Below are positions 17,974 through 27,408 of a stretch of 64,000 nucleotides of DNA, piece after piece. A program made the translations under genes and the position numbers. The notes beneath the pieces were generated by a model. It did not search any database. It saw nothing but the letters and a program-made list of their open reading frames with translations, and had not been told where the DNA came from. Position 1 is the first letter of the stretch. Each line of letters starts with the position of its first letter. This stretch comes from Microbulbifer sp. SAOS-129_SWC (lineage in GTDB: Bacteria > Pseudomonadota > Gammaproteobacteria > Pseudomonadales > Cellvibrionaceae): the NCBI RefSeq assembly GCF_039696035.1, contig NZ_CP155567.1, positions 2,351,001-2,415,000 of the forward strand, read 5' to 3'.

Positions 17974-20900
17974 CTTCACCCTCATAATATGTCAAATTAT
18001 ACTTCCTTGCGGTTTCCAATGCCGCCTTCCGGCTAGCCAAACCAAAACCCATACCACTTCGAACAAGCTGGGAAATTCGATTATTCTGACTATCGTCGGC
18101 TTCCCGATAATTGATTTTCTCTGGGGTTTTCATTGTTCGCATAAACATAAATTGCCTACTGCCGCTCTGGGCAATAATTATTTTTAAGCCGTTGTTAATT
18201 AGATAAGCGGAATCACCGCCACTCAGAGAAACCCCAGTATACCCTCCCTCACTACTATCATATGGATGCGTATGAAAAACCCCAACAACTATGAAGTTAG
18301 GTGATGGCACGGACAAATCCGGGGAAAAGGTCCCGGACTCTCCTCCCCCTTTATTAATCAAATACAACTTACCGTTTCTTCCTTTTATGACCGTACCACC
18401 ATGTTCTTGGCTTTTTCCGTTTGGAAAACTCTTCCCCCACAAGCCTTTGAATTCAGAGTCTAAAGATGACAGGTCAACCTTATCCGGAGCCGACGCTGGC
18501 TTAGCAGGAGTAACGGAGCTAAAGCTGGAGTTTTGACCAGAGGAATCAGCCTTAGGCTTACTTAGCGAATGGCTGCTGTCCCCTAGCGAAATTAAAGCAG
18601 TATCGCCAACTTTACCGCCTCCATTGCCATTACCCTTTAGATAGATCACCGTAGTCCCATCTGAAAGCGTTACCTTCACGCCTCCACATCGACTGGAGTT
18701 ACAAGTATCTATTGCCTGTTGCGTTTGCTGCGCCGCTTCGTCGGTCACTGTTTCACTGGTTCCCGGCAATTGTGCTACATAACCAGTTGGATCAACATAC
18801 CGCAGCGGGTTATTCATCACATAGCTGTACGGATTATATGCCTGAGAGTTGGCGGGCATCGAGATAAACGAATCTACGGACAGGAACCTACCGAGGTTAT
18901 AGTCATAGGCCCTACCGTTCATATGGATCAGCTCCACCCCATCCAGGTGCTCGTGGTTGGTAAAGCCCCGTTTGGTGGTGGTGCGGTTTAGCAATCCGCC
19001 GTTGCTGTCGTCCTCATTCAGATCCCGCGCCTTGCCGAACGGGTCGAAGCCCCGGCGCTCCTTCACCGTGCCGGCGATATTGCTGACGCTCTCGATGGAA
19101 CCGAGGCGGTCCTTGTGCAGGAACTGCCACTCGCTGGACTGTACGGAGCCATTCAGCGTCTCGGTGCGGTACTGGGCAAAGTCGGCCACCGTGGTGCGCT
19201 CGGTGACGGTGAGGTTGGCACCGTCCTGGGTCTTCTCGTATTCGTAGGCACCCAGGTAGTAACGCGTGGTGGTGGCGCTGCCGTCGGTGGCGACCTGTTT
19301 GTAGCGGCTGTCGTCGGGGCCGTAGTAGAAGGCGGCACTGTTGCCGTTGCTGTGGCTGATAGTGCCGGGTTTGTTGTTGACGCCGTAGCTGATGGTTCTG
19401 AGTCCATCGGCGGTGAGATTGCCGTTCAGGTCGTAGTGGTAGCTGCGGGTGCTCTGGTCTTCCAGCGTGACCTGGGTGACGGCGTTGGGGCCGGCGTTGT
19501 CGGTGCTTCTGCTGCTGTCCCCGTACTGGTAGGCGTTGGGGCTGTCGGCGGAGAAGTCGGTCTTGTACAGCAGGTTGCCGGCGGCGTCGTAGCCGTAGTC
19601 GACGGTGGCGTGCAGCGTGCCTGGGATATGGGTGTCCCAGCTGCGGCTGGACTGGGTCAGGCGGTGCAGGTTGTCGTAGGTGAAGCTCTCGTCGACCTTG
19701 GCGATATTGTTGCGGCGGTGGGTGAGGTTGCCGTAGCTGTCGTACTGGTCGTAGACCAGGTCGGAGACGTCGCAGTTGCCGGCCACACCGCTGGTGCAGC
19801 GCGCTTCGAGCAGGCCGGCGGCGCTGTACTGGCTGGTTTCCACCATCAGGTCGCTGGCGAGGTGCTGCTGGGTAATGCTGTCGCTGGCGTTGCGGCTGTC
19901 GACGGTTCTGAGTTTGATACCTGCGACAAAGTCCCAGTCTTCGGCGATGCGGCCGGTGTCGTCGTAGCGGGTTTCGACGATGGTGCCGTCCGGGTACTGC
20001 ACGCCTTTGACGCGGCCGTAGTTGCCGTCCCAGGCGGTCTTCTGTACGAAGACGTTGCCGTCGATCTGGGTGGTGCGGGCGGTCTCCCGCTGCAGGCTGT
20101 CGTAGCTGTAAATCCGCTCGAAGTCGGGACTGCTGGAGACGCCGGTGTACTCGCGGTCCAGGGTGCCGTAGCTACTGGCGTCGAACTGGAAGTGCTGCGC
20201 CGGGTCGCTGCCGGGGTATTTATCCGTGAGGCGGCCGAGGGGGTCGTAGTTGAAAGTAGTCACCTGCCCCTTGGCGTCCTGCTGCCAGCGCAGTTCGCCG
20301 AGGGCGTTGTAGGCGAACTGCCAGTTGCCCATATTGGGGTCGCTGAGGGCGACCTTGTGGCCGAGGCCGTTGTAGCTGGCGGTGATGGCATTGCCGGCGA
20401 CGTCCTGGATCATGGCGACATTGCCGAGGGCGTCGTAGCGGAAGCGGGTGTACTGGCCCTTGGCGTCCCGGTGATACAGGGGCTGGCCGAGCACGGTGCT
20501 GCGGCTGGCCATCATCAGCACCGGGCCTAGACCGTCCGGGGTGACGGTGATATCGGTGCTGAGGCCGCTGTAGTCGTAGTTCACCTGGTAGCTGATCGGC
20601 AGGCGGCTGACGGACTTGTGGCCGGGGCGGTTGAGGGCGTCGAACTGGGAGTAGTCGACGGTGCCGTAACTGCTGGCGGCGGCGCCGCTGTAGTGCGGGT
20701 CGACCTCCTGGGTGACGCGGCCGCGCTTGTCGTAGCTCTTCCACTGCACGATGGTGCCGCCGGTGCCCTCGGCTTCCCGGTAGACTTCCCGGCCCAGGGC
20801 GTCGTAGTAGGTCAGCACCATGGGCGCGCCGGCCTGGGCCGCGATCTCGAAATAGACCGCGTGGCGGCTGGTGGCGGCGGACGGGCAGCCGCTGTCGCAC

Positions 20901-23900
20901 CACAGGCGCGATAGTTGCTGCGCCGGTACACCGGGGGCATCCGTTTCGGTCAGGTGGCCGAAGTGATCGTACTGGTTGGTGGTGGTGTGGCCGTTGGCAT
21001 CTTTCTGCGTCAGCGGCTGGCCGGTGCGCGCGTCATAGGTCGCGTCGTTGGCGGCCACCCCGGTGCCCCAGGCGCTGTTGTAGGTCTTGGCCACAAAGTA
21101 GCCGCTGTCGCTGCCGGTGGAATAGGCCATCTGGGTCCAGCGGCTACCCTCGATGGCGGTGTTACCACTGCCATTACTGGTGAGCGTCACCCGATCGAGC
21201 TGTTTGAACGGGCCGTTGAAGCGATTGGTGGTGACCAGGTTCAGCGCAGTGTCGTTGCTCGCGGTGGTCACCTTGGTCGGCTGGCGGGTGCCGCTGTCGG
21301 TGTACTCGTAAGTCTTGGTGACAGTGACATCTTTCAGCCCATCCGCGGGGAATTGGCGCCAGTCCGCATAGCTGATCACGTGGTGCTCGGAGCTGCTGCT
21401 CAGTTTGAACCACCAGCTGGTGGTGTCCAGGGTGAAGTTGTTGTCCTTGGTCGTGGTCTTGGTCACATCACCGCTATTGTCGCTGACCACTGTGGTTTTA
21501 CCGGTGAGCAGGCCCAGGTAGTTGTAGGTCGGGGTGACGGTCTGGGTGCTGATCACGCTGCCGTCCAGCTCTTTCTTTGTCGTTGTCGAGGTATCGGCGT
21601 AGACAAATTTGGTGTCGGCCAGCTGGCCAGTGACCACCGTCAGCTGGTTATCCACCACGGCGGTGGTGACGAGATTTCCGCTGCTGTTGCGCACCCTGGT
21701 TTCCTGATGCAGTACCGAACCGGTTTCCGGGAAGTCCTGGGCAAAGGTTGTCACCACTTCCGCATAGGGCTCCGTGTCCGAGTCCGATGCGTATTTGCTT
21801 TCGGTGATCTCACCAAACCCCTGGTTGCCCCGCCCCTGCAAATTGAACAGGGAATCCCTGTAGCTGAAGGTGCTCTTGTTGAGGCCGCCCAAGCCGTCGC
21901 TGGTGCGGTACTCCTTGACCGCGTGGCTGTGGGTGCTGCCGTTGATATTGGGGAACGACTGGCTGGTGCTGGTGACGGAATAGAAGCTGGGATCACTGTG
22001 CAGCATGGCGTAATCGAATTCATGTTCAACACCAAGCCCTGTGGTGACCCTGCTTACTTGGTCGCTTGCACTACTCTGGTTGTAATACACATAGACGCCG
22101 GGCTGACTCGCATAGGGGCCGGACATTTGCACGGTAAAGCCCATACCCGACTCAACATCTTTAGAGCCATAGCGCGTTACCAGGTCCGGATAACCATCAG
22201 CGTTGTAATCTGCCGGGTTGAGGTCTGTCAGTGGCGCCAACACGCCGGAAAGCTGTTGCGCCGCACCATAGGAAATTTTCCCGGAGCTATCGTAAGAACC
22301 GAGGCGGATACTCCAGTGATAAAGATCCATTCGATCTGCAAATGACTGTCGCTGGTCCCAGGAAATGCAGCTACCGGTACAACCGGCCATTTCATAGGCG
22401 GGGGTAACATCCGGTATCAGCAGATCCGTAATACCATCACGGTTATAGTCCAGAGTTCTAATATATCCCTGCAAAAACCTCTGATTTGAAAACCTGGAAT
22501 CATCTTGGAAGAGAGAGTCGCTGAATCCGGTACTATATTGCTCCTCTATAAAATTCCCGCCGGTATTAATGTGCAGAACCCAGCCACCAGGATTGTAAAG
22601 CAGCAGGTCGATCATGCCATCCTGGTTGGCATCGAGGAACACCGGACTGTAGTCGTTATCAATTAGCGGTATATCTTCTATGCTCGGTATAACGGCCTCC
22701 GTGGACAGGCTGCTGCCATTCCATTGAGTTGTTAGCGCCAGGATCTGCTTTCTGCCGTCAGGGTAAATGCTAACACCTACCAGATCCGGGTCTCCGTCCC
22801 CATCATAGTCCGTAACAGTCAATGGGCTATCAATCGACAATCCTTGACTGCGATGCACCATGGCGAAGGTGCCGTCACCATTGGCACGATAGAAGTCCAG
22901 ATAAACGCCGCCAGCAGACTCCTGATGGGTGGTGACTAAATCCTGCCTGCCGTCGCCATCAAAGTCCATGGAGTAACTTGAGCATGCTCGATATAAGTTT
23001 CCACCCTGCGGGCTAACGGGATAAGTATTCCACGGAGAGTTTATACATCGGTAGGAAACACCATTGCTGTCAGTAACAAACTGGCTCCCACTCCAATGTC
23101 CGTACGCTTGCGGATGATATGACACATTATCGACTCGTCCATCCCCATCGACATCAATACCGTTGTTATTAAAGGTTGTAGATTGATCGTCCGGCAGTTG
23201 CATGCTTGCCGTCTGATAAGGCAAACCGACTTCTCCGCCGGTAGAGGAAAGTATGATATTTCCAGGAAGGCCGTCTTTACCCAGAATTATATCTTTCTGG
23301 CCATCTCCATCATAATCATAGGAAGCGCTGATGGAACCGCCAAAATTCCTATAGTCACTACCCAGTGAATCAACCTGGACCGGAGAGGCTGCAAATCCGG
23401 GCTGCCAGTCATCCCAATCAAAGCTGGTTGGCAAATAGCATTGGGTATAGATACCGGAATCGTCCCAGCCACACAATGTAACAGATTTTATCTTTGATGA
23501 TGTCGTATTCGAATAATAGTCAATGAAGTAGTCTCGCACTTTTTTGCTATTGGCATAGGTGCGCACCTGGCTCAATCGTTGATCGAGCAGCCTTCTACTA
23601 CCATTACGGTAACTCACTTGAATGTCGTTACGAGATTCGTAGGTGAAGTGGACACGGCGATTTCCCTGAGTATCGCCATCGCCGGTGTAATAAATATCGC
23701 TGATATAAGATCCGCCTTCGAAAGCGGTGTAAGTGTAAATTACGCTATTATCCTGAAAATCTTGGGACTTGCGTAATTTCCATGCAACGCGGATACCATT
23801 GCGCACAACCTGACTATTGCTGGTATCTCCGTAATAATCAACGGTGCCATTGCTGTGCTGCACAGTGAAAGTAGCACCGGCCAGGGCACCCGATTGCACG

Positions 23901-25954
23901 ACTTTTAGTTGCGGCTTGGTTTCTGGGTAGTAAGTAGAACCACCATCTCCGTAAACACTGTCATTGCTTGACAATACCAGGCGCTCACCATTCAGGCAGA
24001 GCTTGTCATTCGCATCGTCCGTTACGCTACCGGAGCTATTATCCAACTGATAAATATCTGCGCACCGGCGAATGGCCCCACCCGCGGACAAATTGCCGCC
24101 GAGTCCCAACAAGCCATTACCTGCACTGCTGGTGTACTTGATGGATAAATTGGGCTGCACACCAGCCCTACCTGGCGGCACCACAATCGGCATCGACAGG
24201 CTGACGCTACCACCATTAACACTAACCTGTGGATTCAGCTGGCCCACAGTCGAGTCATTTGCCGGTACAGCAATGGAATTCAGGGGAGCATTCGAGATGT
24301 CGCCAATAGCCAGAGAAGTAATATCAATGGATTCCACGCTGGAAACCGCACAGGAAATCGACGTATTACAAGCGGTCAACTGATATTCCCAGCTTTCATT
24401 GGGGGCAGTCTTGATGACGCTGTCACTGTTAGCGGTTCCCTGATAAACAGTGCTCCAACTGCTGGTTCCGGCCTGGCGTTCCTTTAAAGTCCACTGGGTT
24501 ACACTACTTCCAGCCGAAAAATTCGCATCGAAACTGCTCCGGGGCTTGCTTTCGGTTGGCACTGAAAGTGCAACGGCTTGTGGGAGCTGGCGGGCATTGA
24601 TCGCACTGCTCGCACTGCTGGTCGAGCACGCCCAGTCGAAATCGTTACAGTGTGAAACCTGAAAATACCAATAGCCATCGGTCAATCCGTTTGCCGTTGT
24701 GGTTGCCGTGCTAAGGTTAGATCCTGGGTCGTGTTCGGTAAAACTTCCACTACTACCTTTGCGGCTAAGTAATTTGTAGTAATCTCCATCGGTTGCAGCA
24801 GACCCGAAATCAATGGTTGCACTTTGATTCACGGTTTGCGCGGGAACATCAGGTGCACCGGGTGCAGGTGGCAAGAAGCGCACATGACCGATAGCGCTGA
24901 CAGATGAATAACCCGAGCAGGCCCAACTGAATTCATTGCACCCCCGGACTTTAAAGATCCAATCCCCTTCGCCCAGCTCTCCCAGTGTAGTGGTGAGACC
25001 AGTAGCCCCGGTGATTGCACTTGTCCAGCTATCACTATTTAGCCTTTTTCGGAGGTCATAATACGAGGCCGAACCACTCGGCTCACTCCAGGACACAGCC
25101 AAACTACCGTTGGTGCTATGGTCATCGGAAATGGGGGCCGCAGGTGTTCCCGGTTTACGCCGCACATAATTAATGCCGCTCGCCGCGGAATAAGAGCTGG
25201 AACAGGCCCAGCTGAATTCATTACAGGCGCGCACGCGGAAATGCCAGTTACCATCGCTAAGTGTCGGAGGTGTACCACTAGTGGCACTGGTGCCCGTAAT
25301 CGCATTGCTCCAGGATCCGCTACCTAACTGCTTCTGCAAATCGTAATAAGTGACAGTCCCGCTAGGTTTACTCCAGCTCACTGGCACGCCGCCATTGGTG
25401 CTTTTTACCCCTGAAGATGGTGCAGTGGGAATCCCAGGTCTGAAGCGCACATGGCCGATAGCGCTGACAGATGAATAAGCCGAGCAGGCCCAACTGAATT
25501 CATTGCACCCCCGGACTTTAAAGATCCAATCCCCTTCGCCCAGCCCTCCCAGTGTAGTGGTGAGACCAGTAGCCCCGTTGATTGCACTTGTCCAGCTATC
25601 ACTATTTAGCCTTTTTCGGAGGTCATAATACGAGGCCGAACCACTCGGCTCACTCCAGGAAACAGCCAAACTACCGTTGGTGCTATGGTCATCGGGAATG
25701 GGGGCCGCAGGTGTTCCCGGTTTACGCCGCACATAATTAATGCCGCTGGCCGCCGAATAAGAGCTGGAACAGGCCCAGCTGAATTCATTACAGGCGCGCA
25801 CTCGGAAATACCAGTTACCATCGCTAAGCGTGGGAGGCGTACCACTGGTGGCACTGGTACCCATAATCGCATTGCTCCAGGATCCACTCCCTAACTGCTT
25901 CTGCAAATCGTAATAGGTGACTGTCCCGCTAGGTTTACTCCAGCTCACTGGCAC
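17948..25954 (-). CDS. Main RHS polymorphic toxin, C-terminal fragment: FN3, SpvB, FG-GAP, RHS core, JAMM-like tip (frameshifted gene)
   Basis: The larger part (2,668 codons) of a secreted Rhs toxin of the TcB/TcC-like cocoon type. In order: about six FN3-like modules (residues 1-550), a SpvB block (about 560-760, SVSLSMPIVVPPGRAGVQPNLSI), seven FG-GAP/VCBS-type Ca loops (DYDGDGQKD, DVDGDGRVD, DFDGDGRQD and others, to about 1260), YD/RHS repeats, the RHS core (GFDPFGKARDL...SYVMNNPLRY...DPTGYV, ending about 2390), then the tip. The tip has an HTHP...SGGD pattern with an upstream glutamate (EHGGTVIKG), typical of JAMM/DUF4329-like metallopeptidases in polymorphic toxins. The GTG start is only where the frame opens; a one-base deletion at about 26004 separates it from the signal-peptide part. 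Confidence 0.85.
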   Translation of the reverse strand: MPVSWSKPSGTVTYYDLQKQLGSGSWSNAIMGTSATSGTPPTLSDGNWYFRVRACNEFSWACSSSYSAASGINYVRRKPGTPAAPIPDDHSTNGSLAVSWSEPSGSASYYDLRKRLNSDSWTSAINGATGLTTTLGGLGEGDWIFKVRGCNEFSWACSAYSSVSAIGHVRFRPGIPTAPSSGVKSTNGGVPVSWSKPSGTVTYYDLQKQLGSGSWSNAITGTSATSGTPPTLSDGNWHFRVRACNEFSWACSSSYSAASGINYVRRKPGTPAAPISDDHSTNGSLAVSWSEPSGSASYYDLRKRLNSDSWTSAITGATGLTTTLGELGEGDWIFKVRGCNEFSWACSGYSSVSAIGHVRFLPPAPGAPDVPAQTVNQSATIDFGSAATDGDYYKLLSRKGSSGSFTEHDPGSNLSTATTTANGLTDGYWYFQVSHCNDFDWACSTSSASSAINARQLPQAVALSVPTESKPRSSFDANFSAGSSVTQWTLKERQAGTSSWSTVYQGTANSDSVIKTAPNESWEYQLTACNTSISCAVSSVESIDITSLAIGDISNAPLNSIAVPANDSTVGQLNPQVSVNGGSVSLSMPIVVPPGRAGVQPNLSIKYTSSAGNGLLGLGGNLSAGGAIRRCADIYQLDNSSGSVTDDANDKLCLNGERLVLSSNDSVYGDGGSTYYPETKPQLKVVQSGALAGATFTVQHSNGTVDYYGDTSNSQVVRNGIRVAWKLRKSQDFQDNSVIYTYTAFEGGSYISDIYYTGDGDTQGNRRVHFTYESRNDIQVSYRNGSRRLLDQRLSQVRTYANSKKVRDYFIDYYSNTTSSKIKSVTLCGWDDSGIYTQCYLPTSFDWDDWQPGFAASPVQVDSLGSDYRNFGGSISASYDYDGDGQKDIILGKDGLPGNIILSSTGGEVGLPYQTASMQLPDDQSTTFNNNGIDVDGDGRVDNVSYHPQAYGHWSGSQFVTDSNGVSYRCINSPWNTYPVSPQGGNLYRACSSYSMDFDGDGRQDLVTTHQESAGGVYLDFYRANGDGTFAMVHRSQGLSIDSPLTVTDYDGDGDPDLVGVSIYPDGRKQILALTTQWNGSSLSTEAVIPSIEDIPLIDNDYSPVFLDANQDGMIDLLLYNPGGWVLHINTGGNFIEEQYSTGFSDSLFQDDSRFSNQRFLQGYIRTLDYNRDGITDLLIPDVTPAYEMAGCTGSCISWDQRQSFADRMDLYHWSIRLGSYDSSGKISYGAAQQLSGVLAPLTDLNPADYNADGYPDLVTRYGSKDVESGMGFTVQMSGPYASQPGVYVYYNQSSASDQVSRVTTGLGVEHEFDYAMLHSDPSFYSVTSTSQSFPNINGSTHSHAVKEYRTSDGLGGLNKSTFSYRDSLFNLQGRGNQGFGEITESKYASDSDTEPYAEVVTTFAQDFPETGSVLHQETRVRNSSGNLVTTAVVDNQLTVVTGQLADTKFVYADTSTTTKKELDGSVISTQTVTPTYNYLGLLTGKTTVVSDNSGDVTKTTTKDNNFTLDTTSWWFKLSSSSEHHVISYADWRQFPADGLKDVTVTKTYEYTDSGTRQPTKVTTASNDTALNLVTTNRFNGPFKQLDRVTLTSNGSGNTAIEGSRWTQMAYSTGSDSGYFVAKTYNSAWGTGVAANDATYDARTGQPLTQKDANGHTTTNQYDHFGHLTETDAPGVPAQQLSRLWCDSGCPSAATSRHAVYFEIAAQAGAPMVLTYYDALGREVYREAEGTGGTIVQWKSYDKRGRVTQEVDPHYSGAAASSYGTVDYSQFDALNRPGHKSVSRLPISYQVNYDYSGLSTDITVTPDGLGPVLMMASRSTVLGQPLYHRDAKGQYTRFRYDALGNVAMIQDVAGNAITASYNGLGHKVALSDPNMGNWQFAYNALGELRWQQDAKGQVTTFNYDPLGRLTDKYPGSDPAQHFQFDASSYGTLDREYTGVSSSPDFERIYSYDSLQRETARTTQIDGNVFVQKTAWDGNYGRVKGVQYPDGTIVETRYDDTGRIAEDWDFVAGIKLRTVDSRNASDSITQQHLASDLMVETSQYSAAGLLEARCTSGVAGNCDVSDLVYDQYDSYGNLTHRRNNIAKVDESFTYDNLHRLTQSSRSWDTHIPGTLHATVDYGYDAAGNLLYKTDFSADSPNAYQYGDSSRSTDNAGPNAVTQVTLEDQSTRSYHYDLNGNLTADGLRTISYGVNNKPGTISHSNGNSAAFYYGPDDSRYKQVATDGSATTTRYYLGAYEYEKTQDGANLTVTERTTVADFAQYRTETLNGSVQSSEWQFLHKDRLGSIESVSNIAGTVKERRGFDPFGKARDLNEDDSNGGLLNRTTTKRGFTNHEHLDGVELIHMNGRAYDYNLGRFLSVDSFISMPANSQAYNPYSYVMNNPLRYVDPTGYVAQLPGTSETVTDEAAQQTQQAIDTCNSSRCGGVKVTLSDGTTVIYLKGNGNGGGKVGDTALISLGDSSHSLSKPKADSSGQNSSFSSVTPAKPASAPDKVDLSSLDSEFKGLWGKSFPNGKSQEHGGTVIKGRNGKLYLINKGGGESGTFSPDLSVPSPNFIVVGVFHTHPYDSSEGGYTGVSLSGGDSAYLINNGLKIIIAQSGSRQFMFMRTMKTPEKINYREADDSQNNRISQLVRSGMGFGLASRKAALETARKYNLTYYEGEDGLFKKVE

Positions 25955-25990
25955 GCTGCCATTTGTGCTCTTTACACCCGAGGATGGCGC
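25024..25990. repeat. 567-bp tandem duplication of two FN3 modules
   Basis: Sequence from about 25024 recurs from 25591 with few differences (for example the shared run starting TCCAGCTATCACTATTTAGC), a period of 567 bases or 189 codons, equal to two FN3 modules. Further, more diverged modules lie on both sides. Confidence 0.75.
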
Positions 25991-27225
25991 ATCTGGAGTC
26001 CCTGTCTGAAGCGCACATAATTGATTCCGCTAGCAGTAGAATAGCTTGCACATGCCCAGCTAAATTCATTGCATGCCCTAACGATGTATGTCCAATCACC
26101 TTGACCCAAGCCGGAAACAGACTTGCTCGTGCCGCTGTAATTGCTTACGACGCTGGTCCATGATCCACTCCCTAACCGCTTTTTAAGGTCGTAATAAGTA
26201 GGAGTTCCCCCAGGCTTGCTCCAAGTAATGGTCATAGAGCCATTTGTGCTATGTGCACCAGAGGAAGGCGCGTCGGGCCGACTTGGCTTACGTCGCACAT
26301 AATTAATGCCGCTGGCCACTGAATAAGAGCTGGAACAGGCCCAGCTGAATTCATTACAGGCGCGCACGCGGAAGTACCAGTTACCATCGCTAAGCGTGGG
26401 AGGCGTACCACTGGTGGCACTGGTACCCATAATCGCATTGCTCCAGGATCCACTGCCTAACTGCTTCTGCAAATTGTAATAGGTGACTGTCCCGCTAGGT
26501 TTACTCCAGCTCACTGGCACGCTGCCATTGGTGCTCTTCACACCCGATGAGGGCGCACTGGGAGTCCCTGGTTTGAAACGTACATAATTGTTCCCGCTGG
26601 CCGGCGAATAGCTGCTGCATGCCCAGCTGTACTCGTTACACGCCCTGACCCGGAACTTCCAATTACCCTCTCCCAGCCCGGAGACGGTCTTGCTTGTGCC
26701 GCTGTAATTAGTTACGACATTGGTCCATGATCCGCCACCCAATCGCTTTTGAACATCGTAGTAAGCAACATCCCCTGCGGGCTTAGCCCAAGTTATGGTC
26801 ATAGAGCCGTTCGTGCTGTGAGCACCAGAGGACGGGGCCGCAGGTCTGCTTGGCTTTACACGGACTTTTATCGTATTGCTATAGGTGTAGTCACTACAGG
26901 CACCCTCGCAAACCTTCACTCCAAATTTGTAATCTCCACTGCCGGACACCGTGAAGGTCGAACTGAGATCTGGTGCATTTTCGAAATTTGTTGCAGACCA
27001 GGAAGTTCCACTGACAGATTGGCCGGTGACCGTGTAAGTGGTCAAATCAACCAACCCGGTGTAACTCCACGTAACGGTGACAGTTTTACTGGTGCTTGTA
27101 GAGGGAACCGACACGTTGGAGGCAGGGCTGGGAGGAACAGGGTCTCCTACGGGGGGCAGCGCATAGATTACTTGTGAAAATGCCGCCGCCATCAGAAATG
27201 TCAAAGCCGACCAAGCTTGTTTCAT
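25972..27225 (-). CDS. Main RHS polymorphic toxin, N-terminal fragment: signal peptide and FN3 modules
   Basis: The 5' part of the same gene, 417 codons. ATG at 27225 (MKQAWSALTFLMAAAFSQVIYA, a Sec signal peptide) with GGGGGA five bases upstream is preferred over the frame opening at 27297. After a proline-rich segment come four FN3-like modules of about 85-90 residues, each with the pattern NGSMTITWxKP...YYDLxKRLGSGSW...RACNEFSWACSSYS. The frame ends in an unrelated RQGLQMRHPRV where sister modules read FKPGTPSAPSSG. Restoring one base rejoins the 3' fragment exactly, giving 3,092 residues. As sequenced, it would make a short secreted FN3 protein. Confidence 0.85.
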   Translation of the reverse strand: MKQAWSALTFLMAAAFSQVIYALPPVGDPVPPSPASNVSVPSTSTSKTVTVTWSYTGLVDLTTYTVTGQSVSGTSWSATNFENAPDLSSTFTVSGSGDYKFGVKVCEGACSDYTYSNTIKVRVKPSRPAAPSSGAHSTNGSMTITWAKPAGDVAYYDVQKRLGGGSWTNVVTNYSGTSKTVSGLGEGNWKFRVRACNEYSWACSSYSPASGNNYVRFKPGTPSAPSSGVKSTNGSVPVSWSKPSGTVTYYNLQKQLGSGSWSNAIMGTSATSGTPPTLSDGNWYFRVRACNEFSWACSSSYSVASGINYVRRKPSRPDAPSSGAHSTNGSMTITWSKPGGTPTYYDLKKRLGSGSWTSVVSNYSGTSKSVSGLGQGDWTYIVRACNEFSWACASYSTASGINYVRFRQGLQMRHPRV

Positions 27226-27408
27226 CTGATCCCCCAAAGGATAAATTATGATTTTTATAGGCTTTGGAAGATAAGGGAAAATTTCACTGCAAATCAATTA
27301 CACGCCATTACACGGTCAGGCATTTTAAATTGATCACACTGAAAGATTGTGAATATTGCGATTTAGGCAGGAAAATAGGTTTTTAGAGGAAAGTCGCGTG
27401 AGTAATGA
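27226..27408. other. AT-rich presumed promoter region of the RHS locus
   Basis: About 180 low-GC bases between the end of the acetyl-CoA hydrolase-like gene and the RHS start. Two TGTGA half-sites are present (minus strand near 27332-27341, plus strand near 27349-27353) but they do not form a proper CRP dyad. Confidence 0.35.

Noticed and set aside
20915..22345. 476-codon plus-strand open frame
   Set aside because: Antisense shadow of the main RHS gene.
24850..26900. Regularly spaced repeats resembling an array
   Set aside because: They are in-frame FN3 protein modules with no spacers, not CRISPR.
27330..27355. Possible CRP site before the RHS gene
   Set aside because: Only separate TGTGA half-sites; spacing does not make a dyad.
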